DNA of 64,000 nucleotides from Pithys albifrons albifrons (Eukaryota; Chordata; Aves; Passeriformes; Thamnophilidae), in the NCBI RefSeq assembly GCF_047495875.1, contig NC_092471.1, forward strand, positions 15,335,001 to 15,399,000, written 5' to 3'. How positions within the stretch are numbered: position 1 is the stretch's first letter; every line of letters begins with the position of its first letter. The position numbers and the translations under genes are program-made. Positions 12,701 through 25,159 of the stretch are shown in pieces. Under the pieces are notes generated by a model. That model did no database searches, was not told the DNA's origin, and saw only the letters and a program-made list of their open reading frames with translations.

Positions 12701-15059
12701 TGCACTGCATCTTGTCTTGTCATCCTGAAATCAATGGCTCAATTGCATGATGTGACAGGCATTGCCTTTTTCTCTTTCTTTTTTTGGCATCCACTGTGTT
12801 TTGATATATTGGAATTTCACAAGTATTTTTTTAAAATAGCCTTTCACGAATGAGTGTACCCAGGTGTCATGACTGTTCTGATATCAAAAAGTTGGTCTTT
12901 GCAACTGGTAATACAATTATTGTAGTGTATGAAATATCACTTGTTTCTAAATGTTTTCATGTATTTTAATGTTATCAGCAAGACACAGTTTCAGTTCATA
13001 TTTTCCTTTTATAAAATTATACCTACTAATGTGTTTGTATGTCATTAAATGTCATTTTTATTGCAATAATTTTCTCTTGGTTTTGACTTCCGTATTTGCA
13101 ATAGTGAAAGCCAGCTGTCAGTGCTTGAACACTTTCAACTTTTTAATGAATAGCTCAATAAACATGTAAGTCCCTGCCATACTATTTACATTCACAATAA
13201 ACATACCAATCTTATTCAAAGTCTACTCCTATACCCAAAATTTGTTCCTCTCTACAGGAGACATCTTCATATAGGCTGAATATGGTCATGGTTGTTCCCA
13301 TTCACAGTACAGAATCCTTCCCCCAAACCTTTATACACAAAACTACTTCCCCCAAAATTAAGGTGGATCATAATATTTTTCATTCTGCATCAGTAGTTGA
13401 CAGTTAATTTCAGTTTTCAGTCCTCAAATTATTTTATCACAGCTGAAAATAGTTCAATAATAATGTCATTTGATCTTTGATCAAATATTACAGTGAAACA
13501 CTGTCTTTGGAAAAATATAGAAATACCAGTAAGTCAGATGGAAGTACCTTCAGAAGATCATGGCAGAGGAAGATTTATGAGGATGTAAAGCATCCAGCTA
13601 GCTCCATACAAAATAGGGATGACTAAAATTTCCTACTCCATTTTGAATTGTTGTTATCTATAGATAAAGAATGTCTACCTGCAATGGCAAAAGAAAGGCA
13701 AAATTTTCCTCTGCTCTGAAAAAAGCCATTACTTGGTGCCCATGAAGTGCAAAACCTTAAAAAAATAACATGGCAAACAAGATTCAATATTTATACTTCT
13801 CTGAGAACCCAACATTTTATTCTGAATCACATAAACAGTAGTTATCCTTTCTTGGAGCTGCTACTGAAACTGTATTTCCCAAAATATCACAATCTGAAAT
13901 GTGAATTACAACTGAGACCTGCAGTGTGTCACCTGAAAAGCCTGGAAAACAGAAAGTTGTTTGTCTTACTCATGAGAATCACCACAACATCAAAAGATTT
14001 CTACTTTTGTGCCACATATTAATACGTAAGAAATATTAACCTAATTCCAGCTGCCAAATTGGCTCCAAGTTTTGGTGGGTTTGTTTGTACTCCACTGCTT
14101 ATATTTATTAACAGTTACATTTCTTTTCATTGTAAGTCACATCAGCTTATATTAAGGGTTTCTGCAAGAACATAGACTGTACACTTTGTTATACTGACAT
14201 TTATTGTCAGTTTTATTTGCAGTTTTATGTGTGTCATTTCAAATACTTGCTCTATTTCTGTTTTTTTTCTAACACAGTATGTTTATTTGATGGCACACTT
14301 TGCAAAACAATTCCTATTCTAAAAATGGGAATTTGTTCTGTTTGATTTATGCCAGTCAGACGAGACTGATGGAAGCTCTAATGACAGGCAATATTTCATA
14401 TGAGGTGGTGCATCTCTTATAAATACAGCACACATTGCCTGCATATTACAGTGTCAAAAGTGCCAAATAAAATATGCTAGACTTGTCGGCAAAGAATGAA
14501 ATAAAATTCTTCAGTGATGGCAGTTCAAAAATTCCATTTAGGTAGTAAGCACCACTAATTTGGAAGCTATTTAACCACATTTGCTTGCACTGCCAAGTAG
14601 AAATCAAGAAACTTTGAAGTTATTCACTAGTTTCAGAGTAACATCCACAAAGAGAACTCCAGAAGGCCTAATCAGTAAAGCTTTCTGGGAGGTAAATACT
14701 CAGCCCCTTCCAGCATTCAGGGTGCAGAGTTCCCATTTTCATCAAACCGTAATTATTCTCCAGGACCAGCAGCAGCTAAGAATTGGCAACAACTAGTATT
14801 GTATTTATAAATGCTCTACATTTTTTCATTATGTAGCTAATGAACTGAGTAACAACTGGAAGTCTTGAAAAGACTAAATACCTGATACAACCCCCAGAAA
14901 ATGTTGTCCAACATTATATAACCATGATATACATACTTGAACAAGAGAGGGGTTTGGCCCTGAGCTGACTGAGGCTTTTTTCAGAAACTCAGTCCCTGTC
15001 GATGTTTGTTTCCTAAGATTTAAAAATTATTTTTGTTTAAAAAAAGATATATTTAATAC
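9767..15059. other. Unique AT-rich noncoding DNA, no gene seen
   Basis: No gene or clear repeat is recognised. Open frames of up to 91 codons (13747-14022) are rich in residues coded by AT-rich codons and show no domain. An interval of even base composition at about 14330-14550 looks like ordinary unique sequence and might be conserved, which cannot be judged without alignment. Confidence 0.55.
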
Positions 15060-15560
15060 GAAGAAATAATCAAAGAATGTGAAAAACAGGAGGTAAATAA
15101 AGGTGTCATATCATTCACTGGTGATACCAAAGTATTTCAGAGTACTAAAAAATGAGAGATGACTGAAAAAACACTGCAAAAGACCTCAAAGTACTGAACA
15201 ATCTGATGACAAAATATAAGGCAAACCTGTATGATGATAAATATTAAAAGCAACGCACTGAAAGGCAAGAGGGTCCTAACTGCACATAGGCAGTGATAAA
15301 CTAATGAAAGAGGAAAGAGCTATAACTCCAAAATTATCCAGAAATGCTCAAAAAACCAGTAAATCCAATATTTCAGGAAAGGATCAAAACCCAAACAAAA
15401 ACCTTATGACAGTTCTGTATGGACCTGCAGTCTGCTTGAAACCAAAGGCACAGAAAGGGAGAACAGACCAGGCCTTTCTGGCATGAAAAAGAAATGACTA
15501 CAGAGGTATGACAGATATCTTCATAAGTTCCAACATGAAACAGCTAATCTCAGATGGAAG
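15060..15560 (+). repeat. Faint old CR1-like fragment (reverse-transcriptase to connection region)
   Basis: Scattered blocks resemble the part of CR1 ORF2 that follows the catalytic YADD motif. 'TCACTGGTGATACCAAAGT' fits the 'gcagatgatacc' segment. The spaced 'GATGATAAATATTAAAAGCAAC' and 'GGCAGTGATAAACTAATGAAAGAGGAA' fit the downstream lysine-rich stretch and the 'aaagagatctgg' segment. The similarity is weak, frames are broken throughout and no tail is visible, so this is the least certain CR1 call in the window. Its boundaries are approximate. Confidence 0.35.
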
Positions 15561-17126
15561 GTTTCAAATAAAGCAATGGTGGGACTTAATCACACCTACT
15601 GTAGTTAAATATTATTACTAATTGACGCAGGAGTGGTACAGATGTCAACAGTTTACCTGAGCTAAAAAAACCTCACAGAATTAAAACTTTCCCTTGGGTT
15701 TATTAAACTCAAACATGACAGTTCTGGTTGAGAGAATTCATTTAGCAGTTTTCATTATACTCCTATTAGCCTGAGGAAAGCCAGAGAATATAATGATACC
15801 TTGGAAAAAAGTAGAAAAGTTATGCAAAATAATATAATAACTGAAATCATAATGGGAATATAGTCCTAAGAAATTCAAGTGGGAAAAATAACGGTCACAG
15901 TAACACCAGAAGATATTTTAATGTAACTGATGTCTACAAAACATATGAAAATATATTGAAGACATTATAGCAAACAGGCATATTCAAATTCTGTATCTCT
16001 TTTCAAGATGATCAACTTTATCAAGAAAGGTGGGTTTTTTTCTGAAAAATTTTGCAGTAGTATTCAGTTAGTGAGATAAGATTCACTACCTTAATTAGCT
16101 CTGCTTTGAAAATTATAACTGCAGCAACAGTGTAATGAAGCATAGAGTATACTCTTTCATTTCCTAAAATGATTAAACAATAGTTACAGCTGAATGTCAG
16201 GAATTTCAGAGAAAGCTGTTTGAAGAACAGATTGTTTTATCAACTCCAACTCATTTAAGCCATTAGGATCCTTAGGAATAGCTATCAGTTGTGTTCATCA
16301 GTCCGTGAAGGTTATCAGAACACTTTCTCAGATGAACACTTGAAATAGTCAAAGAAAACCAAACATCACTTTCTTAGACCCTTATTCTCTTAAAGCAGTA
16401 GTCACTCATGCCAGAATTTAAGGCATGGAGAGTTGGTACCTAAACAATCTTGGATTAGTAATTTCCTTTCTTTTACTTGACATTCCTTCTTTTCCACCCT
16501 GTCCAGAAACAGGACACTGAATTAGGCTGATCAGGTGCTCTCATACTGTGCAGTCAGTTTTCAGTTTCATATTACCTTCCTGCACAATCTGTGCTGATAA
16601 CTTGTAGTCTTCACATGATCAAGCAAACAAACTCCACCCCCACCCACCCCATCCCCTCACATTTATTAACAAAAGTATTTTGTAAGCATAAAATCTCAAA
16701 CAGGACCACTTAGGAAAAAGAAATGAGGGAGGGAGGAAGATTGGTTTTATTTTTTCTTATAACCACATCCTCATTGAAATATTGCAGAGTATTCTTTTAA
16801 TTGCTTTTACTGTTAACAGTGTGTTCTCTTTCTTACTTCTTGGTCTTTAAATTTCCTTTAAAATTTACCTTTGGATATCCCAGTTCTTTGTGAATAAGGT
16901 TTTTGTACCTACTATGGGTAGTAAACCTGCTCCAGGTACCTATGCAGGGTACTTCTATTTGGATTTCTTATCTGAGGGGATGTCAGGCTGTTAAAATCAG
17001 TGGGTGATATTGTTTTCTTCTGTAAAATATAAAAGTGGACAAAGATTAATCAGTCCCATGTCATGAGTGCTCACAAAAATTTATTAGTAAAATCAGCAAA
17101 CACATTAGAAACACTGTATAGTCTAG
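15561..17126. other. Unique AT-rich noncoding DNA, no gene seen
   Basis: No gene is seen. A short C-rich tract (imperfect CCCAC units) lies at about 16635-16656. The rest is unremarkable AT-rich sequence. Confidence 0.55.
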
Positions 17127-17585
17127 TGCTGGAGTGGGTCCAAAGAAGAGCAACAAGGCTGGTGAAGGGACTGGAGCACAAGTGCTGTGGGGAGAGGCTG
17201 AGGGAGCTGGGGGTGTTTAGCCTGGAGAAGAGGAGGCTCAGAGGTGACCTCAGCACTGTCTAGAACTACCTGAAGGGAAGTTCTGGCCAGGTGGAGGTTG
17301 GTCTCTTCTCCCAGGCACTCAGCAATAGGACAAGGAGGCACGGGCTCAAGATCTGCCAGGGGAACTTTTAAGTTGGAGATCAGAAAAAAAATTCTTTGCA
17401 GAGAGAGTAATCAGACACTGGAATGGCCTGCCCAGAGAGGTGGATTCACCATCCCTGGAGGTTTTTAAACTGAGAATGGACGTGGCACTGAGTGTCATGA
17501 TCTGGTAAAGGGACTGGAGTTGGACCAAGGGTTGGGCTTGATGATCTCAGAGGTCTTTTCCAACCCAATCAATTCTATGATTCTA
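17127..17585 (+). repeat. CR1 LINE, 5'-truncated, 3' end of ORF2 plus 3' UTR
   Basis: This is a second younger CR1 copy in the same orientation as those at 6105 and 36592. It begins at 'GTGCTGGAGTGGGTCC', inside the ORF2 C-terminus, and runs through the same 3' UTR blocks to a short ATTCTATGATTCTA tail at about 17571-17585. It is truncated slightly further in than the other two. ORF2 is interrupted by the same in-frame TAG in 'GTCTAGAACTACC' seen in the 6105 copy. It also shares 'GGTGGAGGTTGGTCTC' with that copy, which suggests a common source subfamily. Small deletions occur, for example near 17440 in 'AGAGAGGTGGATTC'. Confidence 0.95.
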
Positions 17586-18241
17586 ATGGAGCCCAGCAGA
17601 ACCTCCAAAGGTTACCAGGAGGCCATAAGGCTGTCACTCAATTGTCCTGCATGCAATATTTTGCACTGCCTAGTAAATAACTGCACTGTGAATCCCCAGC
17701 TCTGTACTGGAGTTCAGTACTTCCATCCCACCACTTTGTATACAGGCAAGTGTGGGTGCTGCAAACAGAGGACCAAAGAGAGCTCCGAGATTGGTTTCCC
17801 TAATGGGTATGGGCAAGGCAGCAAAATTTCACAACAGTAAAGATGATATTTTCAAAAATAATAGTTATATATTCTGGTGTTCTGCAACAGGTCCAAATAC
17901 ATACACTTACTGAAATTAAAGTAATTCATCACATTGATCTAAATGACAGTGATGCATCAAAGAAAAAAAGAAATCCTTACATCTTCCTGGAAAAAGCAAC
18001 AAAGCAAAACAGAAATTACTTCTAAATATAAAGCATTGATCAATATGATTTGTGAGAGACTAATCTACCTGACTGCCTAGTCTAAATTTCCATTTGTATT
18101 AAAGAGGAAATTTTCTGGCCTGCACATATACAAACTGTAATTTTAGGCTATAGGCTGCCATCATTATTTTTAGAGCAAAGAATCTTACCAATCAAGTACC
18201 TTTTATAGTGAAAAAAATTAGACATAATCTCTTGTTTCAGG
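17586..18241. other. Short unique spacer between CR1 and ERV LTR
   Basis: A 106-codon open frame (17520-17840) starts inside the CR1 tail and runs into unique sequence. It has no domain I recognise and its start lies in repeat DNA, so I do not call a gene. The rest is AT-rich, with A-runs near 17962 and 18212. Confidence 0.55.
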
Positions 18242-18814
18242 TGGTTTTGTCTGGGATAGAGTTCACCTTATTCACAGTAGCTGGTGTGGGGCTGTGTCTT
18301 GGATTTGTGCTGGAAACAGTGTTGACAACACAGGGATGTTTTAATTGCTTTTGAGCAGCACTTGAATAGAGTTGAGGTCTTTTCTGTTTCTTACATCCTC
18401 CTGCCATGAGGGAGGCTGAGGGGACACAAGGAGGTGGGAGGGGACATAGTCAGGACAGCTGACCCCAGCTGACCCAAAGGATATTCCAGACTGTAAGGTG
18501 TCTTGCTTAGCACTGAAAGAAGGAAGAGAGGGACATGCTCAGTCTGGTAGCACTTGCCTTGCCAAGTCACTGCTAGGAAGGATGGAGCCCTGCTCTCCTG
18601 GGGGTGGCAGAACACCTGCCCGCTCATGGGGAGTGGGGAATGCATTACTTGTTTTACTTTTCTTACAGATTTTCCTTGATCTATTAAACTGTCTTTATCT
18701 CAACCTGTAAGTTTATTTTGCTTTTACTATTCTGATCCTTGTCCCCACCCATCAGGGAGCAGTGAGCCAGTGGCTGTGTGGGACTCAGCTGCCAGCTGGG
18801 GTGAAACCATGACA
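18242..18814 (+). mobile_element. Endogenous retrovirus LTR (ERVL/ERVK-like, avian)
   Basis: This is a 573-base long terminal repeat with the standard TG...CA ends: 'TGGTTTTGTCTGGGATAG' at 18242 and 'GGGTGAAACCATGACA' ending at 18814. Blocks typical of a widespread avian ERV LTR occur in order: 'TTCACAGTAGCTGGT', 'GGATTTGTGCTGGAAACAGT', 'GGGACAGCTGACCCCA'-type sequence, 'GATGGAGCCCTGCTCTCCTG', and 'CTATTAAACTGTCTTTATCT'. The ATTAAA in the last block (18683-18688) would be the polyadenylation signal and fixes the plus orientation. The bases flanking the two ends (TCAGG left, GTCCT right) do not match. This fits an LTR still followed by retroviral internal sequence rather than a solo LTR. Substitutions throughout show an old, inactive copy. 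Confidence 0.88.
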
Positions 18815-19150
18815 GTCCTTTTCAGCTCCCAGCATGAGGCTCCAACAAAAAACCCAGAGATTGAGAGCCTCATGAACTCGTGACTGAGCCCCACATGTTA
18901 CAGCCCATTCCACAGCTGAATGAAGCTCACTTTAAAACAGGTTCAACAGCGGCACACCATGACCGAAGAGCAGAAAACTGCCACCCACCTTGAGTGACAT
19001 GAGGGTCTACATGCTTAATTGTTTTGTTAAACCCCCTACAGACAACTACTTTAAGAACTATTTTAACAATATTCTCCTGGGGAGGGATGCTAATCACCTC
19101 TGAAAAGGATAGGCAGGTCATGGAGCAGTCTGTCCATCTGGTAACAGCCA
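18815..19150 (+). mobile_element. Decayed ERV primer-binding site and leader, truncated
   Basis: Directly after the LTR, 'GTCCTTTT' is followed by an 18-base stretch (18823-18840). It matches a lysine-tRNA-type primer-binding site at 12 of 18 positions, and five of the six differences are transitions. This is the expected decay pattern for such a site. The following sequence is in the position of the retroviral leader and start of gag but has no open frame on the plus strand and no recognisable protein. No 3' LTR appears within the window. The right boundary near 19150 is a guess, and only the first ~30 bases are firmly supported. Confidence 0.5.
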
Positions 19151-20071
19151 ATAAATATTGTCAATCCTTCATATTCAGATGATAATCTTGATACTTCAGA
19201 CACCTGCCTATGAGCAATCTTCTCACCCCCCTTCTCAGACAGCAGTCGCAAACAGTGACATGAAAAATTTTGATCTAAGACCTACAAATTCCATCAATGC
19301 TCCATGCATTTCTTTGTGGTGAATTTTATTTCTTCCAGTGATAAAAATTGGGTCACAAATGCCTTCTGTTCTTTATATATATATGCATGAAAAATATATG
19401 TAGAGAGTGTCTTGGCCAGCTTGGATATCTGAGCATCCATAGTGTTGTTACTTGCACAGAACTGATTAGTGTGGCAGGAATGAGGTATGTTAGTGCTGCA
19501 TGGGTGCAGTTATGACACAGATAGATAGACATAATCACCAGATGACAACAGATTTTCATGGAATTCTGTGATGTAAATAATGTCCACTGAAATTCCCCCA
19601 TTTTCAATTAAAAGGAAGCCAATTATTCACTATAGATTTGGGGAAGATAATTTTATATGTTGATGACATTTAATGAAACATTAATTTCTTCTGCCTAAAT
19701 GAAACAACACTACCAACACAGAAAAAAAACTGTTCTGGCTAAACTTAAGACAAAAAAAATCTGTGCTTTGCATTTAGGAAGAGTGAAAGAAAAAAGCTCA
19801 TTTTTGCGGTGAATCAAATCTCATTAAGGGTTATTAAGTTGTTTACATTTGAAAAATAAATAAATAATTTATACATGTAGCTCATAGTATAACTTCATCA
19901 CTGTACCAATGAGGCAATAAAGTAAGGGCACAAAGGTCTAAAGAATCTTTTTCACATACATCTGTTAGCCACTGCAGCATTTTTTGCTGCTTACAGAGGT
20001 ATGCAGTTGGGAACTTTTGCATCATAACAAAAAGAATGTAGATACTTGTGAAACATGTGTATTCATAAACC
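19151..20071. other. Unique AT-rich noncoding DNA, no gene seen
   Basis: No gene or repeat is recognised. A short (TA)-rich run lies near 19373-19384 and another AT-rich stretch at 19850-19875. Confidence 0.55.
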
Positions 20072-20382
20072 ATAGAATCATACAGTTGTTTAGGTTGAAA
20101 AAGCTCGTTCAGACCAACAAATAAGCTAACACACCCAGGTCCATCACTGACTCATGTCCCCAAGTGCCACAACTACACAACTTTTAAATACCTTCAGGGA
20201 TGGTGACACCACGAGTTCTCTGGGAAACCATGATACCCTTTTAAGGGAAGAATTTTTCCCTAATATCCAGCCTAAACCTTCCCTGGAACAATTTGATGCT
20301 GTTTCCTCTTGTCCTGTCACTTGTCACCAGGAAGAAAAGACCTGTTGTAGCCACGTGGTTACAACCTCCTGTCAGGCATGAA
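20072..20382 (-). repeat. CR1 LINE 3' end, minus strand
   Basis: Read on the minus strand this is the CR1 ORF2 C-terminus and 3' UTR. At the low-coordinate end is the tail, 'CATAGAATCATACAG', the reverse complement of the ATTCTATG tail. It is followed by 'GTTTAGGTTGAAAAAGCTC' and 'CAGACCAACA', and further up by 'AACCTTCCCTGGAACAATTTG' and 'TACAACCTCCTGTCAGG'. These are the reversed CR1 blocks covering the [15 protein letters not shown] region and the cysteine-poor linker. It is more divergent than the three plus-strand young copies and represents an older or different subfamily. It is 5'-truncated at about 20382. Confidence 0.88.
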
Positions 20383-23300
20383 AACTTCTTTTCTGTGTAA
20401 GTCTTCAATGAAAATTTGCTATGAGATGTTTGCAGTGGAGTACACACAAACCCCTTGCCTTTTTACCATCTTAATTTTCATAAATTAGAGATTTAATGAC
20501 ATACCTAATTTGAAGACAGATGTATGTTAACACTGCAGAAGGAAAAGGCATGTGTGTGATTTAAGGAAACCATGCTGGAAATGCACATAATACAAAAGAT
20601 TTTGCGACATCTGGTCTCCCCTTAACTATAATGTCTTGGTTTCAGAACTGCCTATTATGTTGGTAGGTTATTTAAAAGTGAATTTTAACAGTGTTGTATG
20701 TTGCAGATGAGAAGTAAACCTCAGTTCTTGTCTCTGAAAATTAGAATTTATAGTTAGTAAAGCAAGAACGAAATGAGGTAGTTATACAAACCATCTTTTA
20801 TTTCTCAGATCAAAAATATCTAATTGTTCATTGTTTTGCAGACCAAAATTTAACTGTTAATAATAAAGAATAACAAATTTAAAATGATCTTAGAATCCAG
20901 TAGCTTTAATGTGGTTTGGGGTTTTCTGGAATCTCTTTGGACCCTGAATGTTGGCTTGTAAGGAGCCGATATTTTATTCACTGCCTCATCAGTAGTAAAT
21001 ATTCCTGTGCTTGCTCTTCCACTTTTAAATATTTATACATATGTTTCTTCTTACAGACTTGGAATGTTTCTGTTGACAGCAGTGAGACTACTGACATATG
21101 GTTAGAGAACAGACATCTATTTCTTTAACTCAAGGTATTAGCCAGTCAAACAGTTTTAGTTATAAATGATTTACAGAACTGTTACTAACAGCACATTACT
21201 CTACTACATCTTCCCAAGAATATATCCTGTACAGTGATATCCACACACCCTGTAAGCTCCAAAAGGATGCTGTGCCATAACCCTGGTGCTGTGAATAATG
21301 CAGAGGATTTATTGGCTCTCTGAGAATTCCCAGATGAACAGTAGGCCAGTGACATGTGCAGAGATCATCACCCTGTGCCTTTTAGTTCCTTTAGAGCAGA
21401 AACTGTCAAAAAAAGTCTGCCTCTTATGTAATCTCATGTGACACCATGGAGATGCTGAGGGTATTAGTTTTCCCCTGCCTTGCTGATCCATTAAAAATCT
21501 ATCATCTATCACAGTTTCATTTCATGCAGCAGTTTGGGGGGTTCAAAGAACCCCATAGAGAAGTTTGAGTTTTTATGTACTTTTCAAATCCCTGTGCTGT
21601 GCTTAGTGGAGAAAAACAAAGGCCCTATCCACCCTTGTATTGTGGCAAAAAAGGACATAATCAAATACACCTTCATATTGTCCTTTCCAGAGATAACAGT
21701 GAAGCTATTAATAGCAATGTTTTACAGGCCATATTTCAAAAATACCCCCCTCAAAAACAAATGTTCAAGCATGACCTTTAATTCTCCCTGAATCAGCAGT
21801 AAAAGACCTTTCCAGAAATATTTAGCCCAATGGCACTCATTTTGTATTAGCCCTTGCTCATTCAAGCTTCTTGAATACGTCTGGAGGGTCCTTAAACAAG
21901 TTTTTTGACACTATTGATGGAACCTTTCCGACAGCTCATTAGGCGAATTCAGGAGCTTTTCCAAACATGCCTAGAGACTCATGTTCATCAGAGTTCAGTG
22001 GTAGCTAAATGTGATTGCAGTGGTAGCTAAAAGTGATTGCTGCAGCCCAAATTAAAATGTAAAGCAATTCCAGTCACACAACCTTTGGCAAATCAAATAC
22101 ACCAACTGATTTAAAAAAAAAAAAAAAGTGTTTCAATTGTAAGAATAGCTTACCAAAAGAGAATGTTATGTTTTCTCTTAATGAAAATGAGCAACAAATT
22201 TATATCACTATCTAAAAGCTAAGTGGGAAAAAGACCATTGTAAGCAAGTGACAGCATATGAAAGAGACTCCTTGTTGTGGAGAAGAGATTATTAAAACAT
22301 ATTTTTAATGTAAACTGCCATGAGCTCCAGATGGAATTTCTAATGGATTTTACCCTTCTAATAATATTATTGCTGTTAAAAGTGTTTCAATGAAAACCCA
22401 AACTATGGTGATAATTACAGTGCTTCAGAGGGTAGTGATTCTCAAACTTGAAGTCAAGGTCAAGGGGCAACAACATTCCCATTAATACCAAAAATTTCTC
22501 TTCATATGATTTTCACATAACCTATAGCTGTACATTTCAATATCCACTATAAGCAGAGGGGGTAATTTCACTATAAATTAGCTTAGATTGGGATTGTTGT
22601 TTTGCAAATGTTTGTTGCCTCAAAGAGATAGAAAGAAGAAAAGAGAGTACAAAGAGCTTTCAGCAAAGGTTTATACATTGTAGAATAAGGCAATGTGGTT
22701 GCTGTTACGGAGGCCAAACTCACGCTCACCCCTTGACTACCAAGCTCATCTGCGTTCCCCAAATCCCATACTGGGAGACACGAATGGCAAAAATAAATAA
22801 AATTGTGTAGAATTCTACAAGGGTACTTCCATGTTACATAAATATCAGAGCATTTCCATTAAGAAGTTAACATATGTAAAATATATCTAGACATAGACAT
22901 AGTAGAGAAAAAGTATGACAAATACACAAAAATATGGGAAGATTCTCTCCAGAGGCTCTGTAGAAATCCATAGAAACTCACCAGTCTCATGGGCTACCTT
23001 TGACACAGCACGAACCTAAAATCTGTCTCATACACCAACTTAGCCATTGAGGAAATATGTGCACATGACTGATTCATTCTTGCAAAGTGCAAGTCCTATT
23101 AAGAAAGAAAATACATCACTGCAAACTTCCACATTTGTTAGAAAAAGTGCAAAAACTATGCCTCATACTTTATAACACCCAACATTTTATTTCTAGTCTA
23201 AGAATAATTTATAGTTTATGATCTTCCTTCACTGTTTCTCTCCTTCTTTTTGCTTCCTCCAACAGCAGAAGAGACTAACGAGACTGGTGCTGGCAGCAGA

Positions 23301-25159
23301 ATTCAGTCCCTTTCTGCACCACTGGCTCCCTCGCTTGAGAACTCAATGAATTAGAACTTCATCAGCTCACAAATATGAAGATTCAGAGGCTGACCAATAA
23401 TGCACCACCCAAGGCCTGCAGCAGCATCTCTTAGCAGCTGATGTGAACAGTTTTACCTTATCACAGCAGTAATGAAATCTACAGGATCAGATTCCTGTGT
23501 GTCTCTTTCCCTCTCATACCTGTTAATGAACACAATGTAAAACACATTGTCCTTTCCAAAAGCCTGTGATCCAGCAACTTCCAGATGAGAGCTGCTCTTA
23601 CATAGCTAATGTATGGCACAAACACCAGCTGTTTAGTAGAACATGCTTCAAATAACTTTTGAAATCTGTATTCTTAGTCTTACATCCAGTGAACAAGCTA
23701 ATAAAGAAATTATGTCTGACTTAAGGGTTTCACTTTCTCTGAATTGATGACTTGAAACACACTGATCCTCTGACTTTTAAGCACATGCTTAAATTTCAAT
23801 ATTGTACTAAAATACATCAACTTCATGGGACATAACCAGGGCTGTATCCAGAAAAACTGCTTTACTGTTCTATATCTCAGAGTGAACATAGAGAATCAGA
23901 CGGGGAAGAAAAAGTGCAACAACATTCACCAGCCTGAACACAACACAAACTGCATTTCTAACTGCACTCTCTAGCTTTAACTCCCTTGTTAAAATAAGAT
24001 GAAGGAGAAATTACTGTTCTCAGGACAAAATTTGTGAGTCAGAAATTCCATGTAGAGAAAAATTGGTTTAAGAGGTTTCATGACTGACTCTCTGCACCTA
24101 AATGAGTGACTGGTGGCCTGCCCCAACACTAACTACTGTCAGTGCCTTTTACAGACATATATTACCCACTGTTTGTGTAATATTTAAAAATAAAAGAGCA
24201 AGTCCTTCTCTTAAAAATTAAACCAAAAATAAAACTCTACAAATTTTCTAGTCAATAGTGTTAACATTCTCTCCTCTGTCTGCCTTCCCTGCTTTTTAAG
24301 ATCTCCCATGAAAATGCAAATCCATGAATAACTGTGTATTCTGAAAATATGCTCCACTGAGTGTTTAACCTTCCTGCCTTTGTATCCCTGAAACTATGAG
24401 ACTTGTCAGCATATTCTTTCAGCATTGAACTCAGTGATGTTCCTCAGCTCAGCAAATATTTTATTTTTCACCAGAGACAGAAAACAGGTGAGCATGACAA
24501 GAAGTTGAAAAGGTTTGCAGTATAAGTAGCTTTTTTCCTTCCACTTCTTTCCTTGTATTTTTTCCATGTGTTACATAATTAGGAGACAAAGTTTTCTACT
24601 CCTGTAACTAAATGTTTCTGTATTTATTTTTCTGAAGGTACTTTACAGGGTCTCACTGGTTTTGCTGGAACGGTAGTTCAATTAATCTTTGTGAATTCCA
24701 GGAAAAGGTGGAACCTGGTTTTGAAATGTTTGATTTCTTTTCATCCCTGTATTGTCCTTCACTTATTAAGGGCTTTCATATGAAATTCCATTCAGGCAGA
24801 TGTCGATGGAAGATGATGAGCTGCATGGCAATGAAATCACTGTATCCTCCCTGCACATCTCTCCAAGGCCCTTCCTGCATTCCTCTCTGCCTTAGGATCT
24901 CTGCTTCTGTGGCTTTATAGGCATAAAGGCCTAGTCAACAGGAAAGTTATACTTAGTAACACAGAACTCTAAAGAAAATTAGCTTGAAATTATAATTGAC
25001 TAATTACCTTTGTTTGTTGTTCAGGTCTTCAGTATTTTCTCACAAACTGAAATCAATTAGTCAGGATTATGTCACTCACACATTCCAATATTTTTCTGTT
25101 TAAAAAATAAATAAAAAAGGCAGCAGTCTGAAATTTGTCTTTTAAAAATCTTGCAAAAT
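20383..25159. other. Unique AT-rich noncoding DNA, no gene seen
   Basis: No gene is supported. Open frames at 21309-21512, 21534-21791 and 24708-24920 are 67-85 codons, lack domains and lack convincing splice context. An A-run lies at 22112-22126, and a 22-base tandem duplication at 21996-22039 is listed separately. Confidence 0.55.
21996..22039. repeat. 22-bp tandem duplication (2 copies)
   Basis: Two adjacent 22-base units, 21996-22017 and 22018-22039, both begin CAGTGGTAGCTAAA. They differ at a single position (T versus A after CTAAA). The junction is exact, so this is a recent local duplication, most likely replication slippage. Confidence 0.9.

Noticed and set aside
17520..17840. 106-codon plus-strand open frame
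   Set aside because: It starts inside the CR1 3' UTR and continues into unrelated unique DNA, with no domain or splice support.
24708..24920. 70-codon frame preceded by an acceptor-like CCAG
   Set aside because: Composition is low in information, there is no donor or polyadenylation context, and no recognisable motif. It is weaker than the four listed candidates.
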